Source: BOKV01 sp041742235 (lineage in GTDB: Bacteria; Pseudomonadota; Alphaproteobacteria; Rhizobiales; Rhizobiaceae). Taken from it: a stretch of DNA of 20,319 nucleotides. Below are positions 8,458-15,583 of the stretch, piece after piece; position 1 is the stretch's first letter, and each line of letters begins with the position of its first letter. Made by a program: the position numbers and the translations under genes. The notes below the pieces were generated by a model. The model saw only the letters and a program-made list of their open reading frames with translations, was not told the DNA's origin and made no database searches. The stretch covers positions 1 through 20,319 of the forward strand of contig JBGSJA010000043.1 of NCBI GenBank assembly GCA_041742235.1. The letters are read 5' to 3'.

Positions 8458-8851
8458 ATGCTGGAAAAGTTGGTGAAGTGGTTCTTGTTCAGCGTGGTGG
8501 TAGCGCTGCTTCCGCTGATTTTTTCCTGGGCAAGTTCATTCATCACCGCAACAACCGAAGGCGTTTTCGCAGGTCATCTCAAAAGGAGAATTGTTCATTG
8601 TAAGCGCGGCAATTTGTGCCGCTGCCATTGGAGATCTGATCGGGAAGGGCCACATCACAAAGGTGAATACGGTATTGGCCTATGCAACCGGTGGCGCGTC
8701 CGTAATGATCTTGATGATGTCTTCGCTATTCTACGCCAATGTGACCAACTCCACGGGCGCGGGATTCGAAGCGGTGGCAGTGATCAGCATCTGGTTTTAC
8801 GTGGGTTCCGTTTTGGCGGGCGCAGCAAGCATCATGCTGGGAGAACTGTGA
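8458..8851 (+). pseudogene. small four-helix membrane protein gene with an apparent +1 frameshift
   Basis: Two overlapping frames together read as one protein of about 130 residues. The first frame, from ATG 8458, encodes one strong helix (Trp-Phe-Leu-Phe-Ser-Val-Val-Val-Ala onward) up to about residue 37, then turns into Arg/His/Cys-rich nonsense. The second frame has a stop at 8516-8518, is open from 8519, and from about 8580 reads Lys-Gly-Glu-Leu-Phe-Ile-Val-Ser-Ala-Ala plus three further helices, ending at TGA 8849-8851. Skipping one base between 8519 and 8590 restores the full protein; T4 at 8564-8567 and A4 at 8581-8584 are the likely sites. The causes could be mutation, sequencing error or programmed +1 frameshifting, since AAAAGGAG at the A-run is Shine-Dalgarno-like. 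Separate initiation at TTG 8591 is possible but the ribosome site would be only two bases away. Function is unknown; GC is lower than in neighbouring genes. Confidence 0.62.
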
Positions 8852-8852
8852 A

Positions 8853-9068
8853 ATGGCAGAACTGGGAACATTCGAGATTTTCGGTATGGCCGTGACCGGT
8901 GTATCGGCCGCTATATCGGTGTTTTCGGCGGCGCTGGCCCTTTACCTCAAGAAGGCGAAGATGCGTGACGAGGTGATTTCTGTCCGGATCGAGGGTAAAG
9001 AGATTTTCATAAACCGGGATATGACTGCCGAAGAGGTCGGCCGTCGAGTTCTCGGTGAAGTTATTTGA
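8853..9068 (+). CDS. small single-helix membrane protein, unknown function (71 aa)
   Basis: The 71-residue product has a membrane helix at about residues 8-33 (Phe-Gly-Met-Ala-Val-Thr-Gly onward, ending Leu-Tyr-Leu-Lys-Lys-Ala-Lys) and a short charged C-terminal segment that reads like two beta strands and a helix (Val-Ile-Ser-Val-Arg-Ile-Glu-Gly-Lys-Glu-Ile, then Thr-Ala-Glu-Glu-Val-Gly-Arg-Arg-Val). The Lys-rich junction suggests a cytoplasmic C-terminus. GGGAGA lies eight bases before the ATG and the start is one base after the preceding stop codon, so the two genes are probably translationally coupled and work together. I do not recognise a family. Its stop codon is 2 bp from that of rsmA on the other strand. 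Confidence 0.72.
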   Translation: MAELGTFEIFGMAVTGVSAAISVFSAALALYLKKAKMRDEVISVRIEGKEIFINRDMTAEEVGRRVLGEVI

Positions 9069-9070
9069 AT

Positions 9071-9904
9071 TTAGACCAGCCGGGCCAGCTTCACGAATTC
9101 CGCTACACTCAGCGTCTCCGCCCGCCGCTCTCCTTCGATACCCGCCTTCTCAAGCAAGGCGGCCCCGCCAAGCGGCTTCAGGCTTTGGCGCAGCATCTTG
9201 CGCCGCTGGCCGAACGCGGCTGCCGTTACCCTTTCCAGTGCGCGCAGATCGCAGGGAAGAGGGGTTTCCCGCGGCACGAGATTGACCACCGAGGAAGTAA
9301 CCTTGGGCGGGGGCGTGAAGGCGCGCGGCGAAATGTCGAACGCTATTTCCGTATGGCACCGCCAGTTTGCCAGCACCGCCAACCGGCCATAGGCGTCATC
9401 ACCGGGCTGTGCGACGATGCGTTCGGCAACCTCGCGCTGGAACATCAGCGTCATCAAGGCATAGAAGGGCGGCCAGGGTTCGGCCGCGAGCCAGCCGGTG
9501 AGCAGCGGCGTTGCAATGTTGTAGGGCAGATTGGCGACAATCTTCGCGCCCGCAGATACCAGCGCCGCCATGTCGGCCTTCAGCGCATCCGCTTCCACCA
9601 CCCGCAGCCTGCCCGGATAGCGGCTGGCGATCTCCTCAAGCGCCGGCAGGCATCGCTCGTCGCGCTCGATAGCCACCACATTGGCGCCGGCCGCCAGCAG
9701 CGCCCGCGTCAGCCCGCCCGGGCCCGGCCCGATTTCCAGTACCTCGACACCTTCCAGCCTCCCGGCCTGTCGGGCAATGCGCGCGGTCAGGTTCAGGTCG
9801 AGGAGGAAATTCTGGCCCAGCGCCTTCTTCGCATCAAGGCCATGGCGTTCGATCACCTCGCGCAGCGGCGGCAGGTCATCGATCTGTCCCGCCTTGGTGC
9901 TCAC
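9071..9904 (-). CDS. rsmA: 16S rRNA (adenine1518-N6/adenine1519-N6)-dimethyltransferase RsmA (KsgA)
   Basis: RsmA dimethylates two adjacent adenosines near the 3' end of 16S rRNA late in 30S assembly. The 277-residue protein has Lys-Ala-Leu-Gly-Gln-Asn-Phe-Leu (28-35 region), the S-adenosylmethionine motif Leu-Glu-Ile-Gly-Pro-Gly-Pro-Gly-Gly-Leu-Thr (56-66 region), Glu-Ala-Asp-Ala-Leu, and the catalytic-site Asn-Leu-Pro-Tyr-Asn (125-129). Pro-Pro-Pro-Lys-Val-Thr-Ser-Ser-Val-Val marks the C-terminal domain. The start is a GTG at 9904-9902 that overlaps the pdxA stop codon in a GTGA tetranucleotide, giving translational coupling. It is the last gene of the leftward lptF-to-rsmA block. Confidence 0.97.
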   Translation of the reverse strand: MSTKAGQIDDLPPLREVIERHGLDAKKALGQNFLLDLNLTARIARQAGRLEGVEVLEIGPGPGGLTRALLAAGANVVAIERDERCLPALEEIASRYPGRLRVVEADALKADMAALVSAGAKIVANLPYNIATPLLTGWLAAEPWPPFYALMTLMFQREVAERIVAQPGDDAYGRLAVLANWRCHTEIAFDISPRAFTPPPKVTSSVVNLVPRETPLPCDLRALERVTAAAFGQRRKMLRQSLKPLGGAALLEKAGIEGERRAETLSVAEFVKLARLV

Positions 9905-10920
9905 GCCGCACTTTCCCGAAGAGCCATCGCCCGCGCCATCTTCAGCGCCGCCACGAAACTTGACGGATCTGCCCTGCCGGTGCCGGCCAGCGCGAATGCG
10001 GTGCCGTGATCGGGCGAGGTGCGGATGAAGGGCAAGCCGAGCGTGACGTTTACCCCGTCCTCGAAGGCCAGCGTCTTTGCCGGGATCAGCGCCTGGTCGT
10101 GATACATGCAGATTGCCGCGTCATAACCAGCCCGTGCCTTGGCGTGGAACATGGTGTCGGCCGGTAGCGGGCCTGTCGCGTCGATCCCCCCGGCGCGCAA
10201 TTGCGCAACTGCCGGGGCGACGATCTCGATGTCTTCGCGGCCCATGGCCCCGCCTTCGCCTGCATGCGGATTGAGACCGGCCACCGCCAGCCGCGGTTTC
10301 GCTATGCCGAAACGGGCGGCAAGATCGCGCGCCGTCACGCGGGCCGTTTCGACGATCAGCGATGTCGTCAGGGCCTGCGGAACCTTTGCCAGGGCAATGT
10401 GGATTGTGACGGGGACGGTGCGAAGCTCGTCGCTTGCGATCATCATGACCGGCAACACCTTGCCGCCGGTCTTTTCATGCGCCAGTTCCGCCAGGTATTC
10501 GGTGTGGCCCGGATGGGAAAAGCCGGCGCCATAGAGCGCTTCCTTGGAGATCGGGCAGGTGACGAGCGCGCCTGCCTTGCCAGCGAAAACTGCATCGACA
10601 CCGGCGCGGATCGCCTCGATCACCAGCGGCGCATCTTGGCCCGAAGGCTTGCCCGGTTCGCCGCGCATCGCGCCAGACAGGCTGACGACCGGAAGGCCGC
10701 CGCCAAAGGCGCCCGGCATTTCCCCGGCCTCAACCGCGCTGATCTTGACCGCGAGGCCAAGGGCCAGCGCCCGCCGCGAAAGCATGGAAGGATCGCCGAT
10801 GACGAAGAACGGCGGCAGCTTCAGCCGTTTGCGCGCCGCCCAGGCAAAAAGGATGATGTCGGGACCGATGCCTGCAGGCTCGCCGATGGTCACGCAAAGC
10901 GGCTTTTGCGCGTCCGGCAA
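9901..10920 (-). CDS. pdxA: 4-hydroxythreonine-4-phosphate dehydrogenase PdxA
   Basis: PdxA oxidises 4-phosphohydroxy-L-threonine in pyridoxal phosphate synthesis. With the TTG start at 10920 the protein has 339 residues, normal for the family. It shows Gly-Glu-Pro-Ala-Gly-Ile-Gly-Pro near the N-terminus and the three metal ligands His174, His219 (Asn-Pro-His-Ala-Gly-Glu) and His274 (Tyr-His-Asp-Gln), with the same 45- and 55-residue spacing as His166, His211 and His266 of E. coli PdxA. Asp/His in Thr-Ser-Pro-Asp-His-Gly-Thr are also present. The frame is open further upstream inside surA, but that part is unlike PdxA. GGTGAG just before the TTG and the surA stop codon four bases upstream support coupled translation from a weak start. 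Confidence 0.94.
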   Translation of the reverse strand: MPDAQKPLCVTIGEPAGIGPDIILFAWAARKRLKLPPFFVIGDPSMLSRRALALGLAVKISAVEAGEMPGAFGGGLPVVSLSGAMRGEPGKPSGQDAPLVIEAIRAGVDAVFAGKAGALVTCPISKEALYGAGFSHPGHTEYLAELAHEKTGGKVLPVMMIASDELRTVPVTIHIALAKVPQALTTSLIVETARVTARDLAARFGIAKPRLAVAGLNPHAGEGGAMGREDIEIVAPAVAQLRAGGIDATGPLPADTMFHAKARAGYDAAICMYHDQALIPAKTLAFEDGVNVTLGLPFIRTSPDHGTAFALAGTGRADPSSFVAALKMARAMALRESAA

Positions 10921-10924
10921 GATC

Positions 10925-11989
10925 TCACCGGTAAACGATGGTTGACGATTTGCGCAGGTCGGCAAGGAACTCGGCAGCCGCGTCGTCGCCCTTGCTTTCA
11001 AGCTGCTCGAATGACTGCTCCTGAGCCAGCACTTCAACCGCCTTGTCGTCGTCCGTCTCGCGCGCACGGCAAACGCCAAGCATTTCCACGCCCTTTTCAG
11101 TCGTCTGGGGCGCCGTCAACTGGCCCTGCTGCGTGGATTTGACCGGCTCTGCCCAGTTTTGGGGCAGTTGGGGAGCAAGTTGCCGGCCAAGGTCCTTGAC
11201 CGCGACATCCTTGTACGACTTGGCAAGTTCGATTGCTTTCTCGCAACCCTGGTACTGGGCACGGAACGCCTGTGCTTCTGCCATGCGCGCCTTGACGCTC
11301 GTCGCTGCTTTTTCCTTGGGAATGACGAAGATGACCTGCTGCAGGATGTATTCGGTCGTGCTTGGCTTCTGCTGGCCGGACTTTCGCAAGTCGGCAATGG
11401 CCTTGCTTCCGGATTTCTGCCGGGTTTCCTGCTGAAGACGTCCGCCTGCCATGCGGCTCCAGGTGATCTGAACGCGGATGTATTCCTTGAAATGGTCCGC
11501 GCCGATCCCGATGCCGTCAAGCTGCCGCGCCATCACCTCCGGCGTCGCCTTGTTGCTCTTGGCGAAGTTGGCGAATGATTCATTGACCTGCTGGTCGGTG
11601 GCTTCCAATCCGCGGCTTTTAGCTGCCGACATCTTCACGCGTTCGTCGACCAGTTCCTTGATCGTTTCTTCCTGGCTCGCATTGACGCGCCGCAACTGCC
11701 GGAATTTCTGCCGCCGCTGGATATCGTAATTGGTGATAGGCTGGCCATTCACCAGCGCGCGGATATAGGTGCCCTTTTGTGCAACCGTGTTTTTCTGGGT
11801 CAACACCTTGGCCTTGTCGGCCTCGGCTGCGGCCTCCTGCGCCGTTGGTATCGCTGCCGCAGCCTCGACTTCCTGGCCCTTGGTCCTGGCGGTGGATTCA
11901 AGCGGTTCGGTCGGCGTCGTGCAGGCAGCCAGCACCATGGCCAAGCCTCCTGCCACCACCCTCGCCGAATATTTGCCCAGTGACTTCAA
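10925..11989 (-). CDS. surA: SurA-like periplasmic chaperone, predicted lipoprotein
   Basis: The position directly after lptD and the N-terminal SurA-like region (Ala-Leu-Val-Asn-Gly-Gln-Pro-Ile-Thr-Asn-Tyr-Asp-Ile, then Lys-Glu-Leu-Val-Asp-Glu-Arg-Val) indicate the outer-membrane-protein chaperone SurA. A second part (Thr-Thr-Glu-Tyr-Ile-Leu-Gln-Gln-Val-Ile-Phe-Val-Ile) looks like a degenerate parvulin domain. I place the start at TTG 11989-11987, with GCAGG five bases upstream, giving 354 residues; in-frame alternatives farther up give an implausibly long N-region. The resulting signal sequence ends Val-Leu-Ala-Ala-Cys at residue 23, a good lipobox, so the protein may be lipid-anchored, whereas E. 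coli SurA is soluble. About 20-60 residues after the Cys are Ala/Thr/Glu-rich and probably a linker. Confidence 0.85.
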   Translation of the reverse strand: MKSLGKYSARVVAGGLAMVLAACTTPTEPLESTARTKGQEVEAAAAIPTAQEAAAEADKAKVLTQKNTVAQKGTYIRALVNGQPITNYDIQRRQKFRQLRRVNASQEETIKELVDERVKMSAAKSRGLEATDQQVNESFANFAKSNKATPEVMARQLDGIGIGADHFKEYIRVQITWSRMAGGRLQQETRQKSGSKAIADLRKSGQQKPSTTEYILQQVIFVIPKEKAATSVKARMAEAQAFRAQYQGCEKAIELAKSYKDVAVKDLGRQLAPQLPQNWAEPVKSTQQGQLTAPQTTEKGVEMLGVCRARETDDDKAVEVLAQEQSFEQLESKGDDAAAEFLADLRKSSTIVYR

Positions 11990-12008
11990 TTTGCCTGCCC
12001 ATGCCGTC

Positions 12009-12044
12009 CAAGCCCGGAACGCAAGCCGGGGAAAAACGGGCTTG
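12009..12044. repeat. 8 bp perfect inverted repeat upstream of surA
   Basis: CAAGCCCG (12009-12016) and CGGGCTTG (12037-12044) are perfect inverted copies 20 bases apart. The second copy shares bases with the terminator-like hairpin at 12032-12053, so the two structures exclude each other. The repeat ends about 20 bases upstream of the proposed surA start. Confidence 0.5.
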
Positions 12045-12053
12045 TGTACCCGT
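12032..12053 (-). terminator. terminator-like hairpin between lptD and surA
   Basis: In the leftward transcript ACGGGT (12053-12048) can pair with GCCCGT (12041-12036), closing a six-base loop, and is followed by a T-run reaching 12032. The closing pair next to the loop is T-G. It lies in the 118 bp gap between the lptD stop codon and the proposed surA start, so it could reduce transcription of surA, pdxA and rsmA. The stem is short, so termination would be partial at most. Confidence 0.5.
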
Positions 12054-12107
12054 GATACGGCAAAACTTTGTCGCTCCAAGCCCTCCCGCACCGCGCGGAG
12101 TGCGCCT

Positions 12108-14495
12108 CTAATTGCTCTGCGTGGTGTTGTCGAGCGTGTATTTGTAACCGTAGTCGCCAATCGTTCGAAGGCCCAGCCGGAACATGACCGAAGTCTCCTC
12201 CGCATCGCCCGTGTAGCGATTCTCCGCCTCCGCATAGGCTACCGAGAACGAGAAGCAGCTATCGTCATAGGCAAGGCCGATACCGCGCTGGTACAGGTTG
12301 CCCTCTTCGATGTCGAAGCTCATCGACGCAAAGCCGCGCCATGTCTCCGACAGCTTCACGCTGGCCGATGCATTCACTTCATGGCGGCGCACGGAATAGG
12401 CGTAGATCGGCTGGTCGTCGATGAACACATAGGACATCGCCGCCCCGAACAACGGATTGACGTACCGGGCCGAAACCTCGCCGCGCCTGAATGCCAGGTC
12501 GCTTTCGTCGAACCGGCCACTGACGCCCAGGAGCAGCCCCTGGTTGTCGTTCACCGACGCGGAAACCACATAGTCCGACCGGTCGGTTTCAAGGCCCGAC
12601 TCAAGTCCCGCATTGACCACATCGACCTGGCTGAACGAATTTTGCCCTGCGACCTGGAACGACTGGCCTGCCACCAGATCGATCGATGCGCCGCTCTTGA
12701 ACGAGGCGGAATAACGGAAGCCGGCATTGGCGCGGGTTCCGCCTTCGACCCGGTCATAACCCGAGAACTTGTCACGCTCGAACAGGTTCGTCGTGTCGAA
12801 GACCATGCTTTGCGCGTCTTCATTGGGGAAGCTGCCGATATGCGTTTCGTCGGGGCGCACGATGATTTGTGCGATCGGCTCGAAGATGTGCGTCGCAAAA
12901 CCGTCCGTCGCGGTCAGCGGATAGCGAATCTCCAGCATGCCCGAGACCATGCCGCGCCCCAGATTCTCGTTGTCAGGTAGCGGATTGTACACCGTGTCCG
13001 GATCGTCGGTGTTGAGAATGATGCCGTCGCCGCGTCCCGACAGGGAAGCCGTCACCAACGCGCCGTTATAGACCTCGCTCGCCTTCCACTCGCTCTCCAG
13101 GCTCAGGCGCGTCCAGTTCCCCTCGATGCCGTGGAACCGTTCCGATGCCTGCTTGCCCGGCGCCGGATTGAAATTGAACACGTTTGGCTGGTGCCGGTAG
13201 ATGTTCTGGAAATTCATGTCAAACGCGACTTGGCCACCGCCGATCGCCTCGTCGGAAACCCAGTTGTAATCCATGACCGGCAGCGCGTTGCCCTGCTGGT
13301 CCTGCAGCTTCTGGTCGCCCGGCCTGCTGTTGTCCTGGTCGAGTTCGTCGTCCTGCACCAGGAATTTCTGAAAGCGGAGGTCGAAATAGTTCTTGCCGGC
13401 AAGTCCCGTGAGATAGATCTCGTTCGTGACGTCGCGCTTGCCGAATTCGCCGAGATTGTAGGTCCGGGCAAAGTCCTCGTCGGACTGCAGAAGCGCACTC
13501 CATCCAAACTTCCAGCGTGGATTGATGCGAAACTGGCCGGTTGTCATCAGCGCCAGCCGCTGATCGACACTGCTGTCGATGGTGCCGCTGTCGAACTCCT
13601 CAGGCTTCTTCTGGTCGATGCCGGAAATCTTGACGTTGTACATGCCGTTGCGCAGCCGGTGGCGCCATTCCGCCTCCGTCAGGAACCCTTGGTTCGAATA
13701 CCAGGTCTCGCTGATCGTGACGTCGTAGTTCTTTGCCGGAGCCCAGAAATAGGCGCCCTTGACCCCGAACCCCTTGTTCTCGGAGAAGGAGACGGACGGG
13801 AACAGGAAACCGGACTGGCGCCTGATCGACGGGTCGGCATGCGAGAAGCGCGGAAGATAGGCGATCGGCTTGCCGAAGAGCTCGAAGCTGGCGCCCTCGT
13901 ACTCAACCCGCTTTGTGCGGTCGTTGATCGTCACCCGCTTGGCCCTGATCTGCCACAGCGGCGGTTTTTCGGGGTTTTCCTTGCAAGGCTCGCAGGCGGT
14001 GTACACGCCATTGTTGAAGACCGCGATCTCCCCGTCGCGCCGCTCGGCGCTCTCGGCTGCAAAGCGGGTATTGTCTGCGGCTTCCACCTTCAGCGATGAC
14101 ACGAAGCCGTCGCTGAAATCGTCGGTGATGTCGATTTCCTCGGCATAGATGCGCGAACCGCTTGGTTCGACGATCTCGACCGCGCCCTGGGCGATGACGC
14201 GGCCGGAGCGGCGCGAATAGGACACGCGCTGCGCAACAAGCGTGTAGCCGTTATAGGCGATCTGGACGTTGCCGACAGCTTCGACGAGGTCGTTGTCGTT
14301 GCTGTAGACAAGCTGATCTGCCTCCAGCAACATCTGCCCGTCATCGGTGTCGCTGTCGCTGGCGAACAACCGTTCGCTCAACTGCGCCGATGCAGGAGCG
14401 ATCATGCCGGGGACGGCAAGAAACAGCGTGGCGGCCGCAGCGACCGCCAGCGCAACGCGCCCCGTTCCGCCCATCAGAAAGGACCGGTTCTTCAT
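12108..14495 (-). CDS. lptD: LPS-assembly protein LptD
   Basis: LptD is the outer-membrane barrel that, with LptE, inserts lipopolysaccharide into the outer leaflet. The 795-residue protein has a signal peptide ending near Ala-Pro-Ala-Ser-Ala-Gln (33-38), an OstA/LptA-like periplasmic beta-jellyroll (about 50-150) and a long C-terminal barrel of alternating aromatic strands. The start at ATG 14495 follows AGGAGG by four bases and overlaps the lptG stop codon in ATGA. Cysteines in the mature part are Cys168 and Cys171 (Cys-Glu-Pro-Cys) and Cys747 near the end; E. coli uses four cysteines including an adjacent C-terminal pair, so the disulfide scheme here must differ. Confidence 0.96.
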   Translation of the reverse strand: MKNRSFLMGGTGRVALAVAAAATLFLAVPGMIAPASAQLSERLFASDSDTDDGQMLLEADQLVYSNDNDLVEAVGNVQIAYNGYTLVAQRVSYSRRSGRVIAQGAVEIVEPSGSRIYAEEIDITDDFSDGFVSSLKVEAADNTRFAAESAERRDGEIAVFNNGVYTACEPCKENPEKPPLWQIRAKRVTINDRTKRVEYEGASFELFGKPIAYLPRFSHADPSIRRQSGFLFPSVSFSENKGFGVKGAYFWAPAKNYDVTISETWYSNQGFLTEAEWRHRLRNGMYNVKISGIDQKKPEEFDSGTIDSSVDQRLALMTTGQFRINPRWKFGWSALLQSDEDFARTYNLGEFGKRDVTNEIYLTGLAGKNYFDLRFQKFLVQDDELDQDNSRPGDQKLQDQQGNALPVMDYNWVSDEAIGGGQVAFDMNFQNIYRHQPNVFNFNPAPGKQASERFHGIEGNWTRLSLESEWKASEVYNGALVTASLSGRGDGIILNTDDPDTVYNPLPDNENLGRGMVSGMLEIRYPLTATDGFATHIFEPIAQIIVRPDETHIGSFPNEDAQSMVFDTTNLFERDKFSGYDRVEGGTRANAGFRYSASFKSGASIDLVAGQSFQVAGQNSFSQVDVVNAGLESGLETDRSDYVVSASVNDNQGLLLGVSGRFDESDLAFRRGEVSARYVNPLFGAAMSYVFIDDQPIYAYSVRRHEVNASASVKLSETWRGFASMSFDIEEGNLYQRGIGLAYDDSCFSFSVAYAEAENRYTGDAEETSVMFRLGLRTIGDYGYKYTLDNTTQSN

Positions 14496-15583
14496 CCGTC
14501 CTCCTGATGCAGCAAGATGCTGATTCCAAATACGATTGCCACTATCGAAGGGGACCATGCCGCGACCGCTGGCGGCACAATCCCGTTGCTCCCCAAAGAG
14601 GTGACCAGTTTTGTCACGGTATAAAGCACGAAGCCGCAGACGATGCCACCCAAAATCATCCGCCCGACCTGCCCGAAACGCACGAACCTTAACGACACTG
14701 TGGACGCGATGAGAACCATGGCCACGAGAAACAGCGGAAGCGAAAGAAGGCTATGGAATTGAACGAGATAGGGCCCGGGATTGGAGCCTGACAGCCTTGC
14801 CTTCGCGGCCATCGAAGGCAGGCCCCAAAGCGGCACGGAATCGGGATTTGCGGTCACCCCGGCGAGTGTGTCGGCGGTGAGCAGGCTATCGATTTCATAG
14901 CTGTCGTGCTTTTTCGGCATCGCATCGGGGCCGGTGACTTCGACTTCCTTCAAGATCCAGCCGCTGCCGGCGAATCGCGCGCTGGCTGCGTCGATCCGTT
15001 CATAGATCGTGCCGTCCTCGTCGAACCGCAGTACCCTAACGTCATCGAGCTTCTGTCCTAAGTTGCGCGCTATCCTGGCGTTGATGACCGAGGTGCCTGC
15101 CTTGTCCTCCTGGCGGATCCAGTACCCGGACTCCTTGCCGTTCTTCATGCGGTCGCGCTTGTCGAAGATGCGGGTCTCGAGATTCTGGCTCATCTCGAAG
15201 GCTGTGACCGCCACCGGATTGTACACAAGCGTGGCGAAAATCCCGATCAGTATGGCCGCGATACTGGCGGGCATAAGGAACTGCCATGCGGAAACGCCAG
15301 CGGCCCGCGCGACCACCAGTTCCATCTTCTGGTTGAGTTGCGTCAGCGTCACCATCGCCGCGAAAAGGCAGGCGAAGGGAAACGCCTTGTCGAGGAAAAT
15401 CGGCGCCTTGAGCGCTGAAAGCTGCAAAAGCGACAACATCGACACGTCGGCCTTTTCCGCCGCCTTGCGCAACTGGTCGACGAAATCGATGATGACGATA
15501 AACACCAGCAGCGAGACGAACATCCCGGCGACGGTCCGCGAAAAGCGCGAGGCGATGTAAAATCCGAGTGTGCGTCCGATCAT
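14492..15583 (-). CDS. lptG: LPS export ABC transporter permease LptG
   Basis: LptG is one of two permease subunits of the LptB2FG exporter, which pulls lipopolysaccharide from the inner membrane toward LptC/LptA. The 363-residue protein has the family layout: three N-terminal helices, a periplasmic beta-jellyroll domain (roughly 125-260) and three C-terminal helices. GGAG seven bases before the ATG at 15583 supports the start. It overlaps lptF upstream (ATGA at 15583-15580) and lptD downstream (ATGA at 14495-14492), so the three lpt genes should be translated in a coupled way. Assignment as LptG rather than LptF rests on gene order and the start Met-Ile-Gly-Arg-Thr-Leu. Confidence 0.94.
   Translation of the reverse strand: MIGRTLGFYIASRFSRTVAGMFVSLLVFIVIIDFVDQLRKAAEKADVSMLSLLQLSALKAPIFLDKAFPFACLFAAMVTLTQLNQKMELVVARAAGVSAWQFLMPASIAAILIGIFATLVYNPVAVTAFEMSQNLETRIFDKRDRMKNGKESGYWIRQEDKAGTSVINARIARNLGQKLDDVRVLRFDEDGTIYERIDAASARFAGSGWILKEVEVTGPDAMPKKHDSYEIDSLLTADTLAGVTANPDSVPLWGLPSMAAKARLSGSNPGPYLVQFHSLLSLPLFLVAMVLIASTVSLRFVRFGQVGRMILGGIVCGFVLYTVTKLVTSLGSNGIVPPAVAAWSPSIVAIVFGISILLHQEDG

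Noticed and set aside
8458..8895. A single 145-residue protein read in frame 1
   Set aside because: After about residue 40 it is an Arg/His/Cys-rich shadow of the hydrophobic frame 2 and overlaps the start of the next gene.
10921..11079. Longer N-terminus of PdxA
   Set aside because: The extra residues lie inside surA, are Arg/Ser/Thr-rich and unlike PdxA; the TTG at 10920 gives the normal family length.
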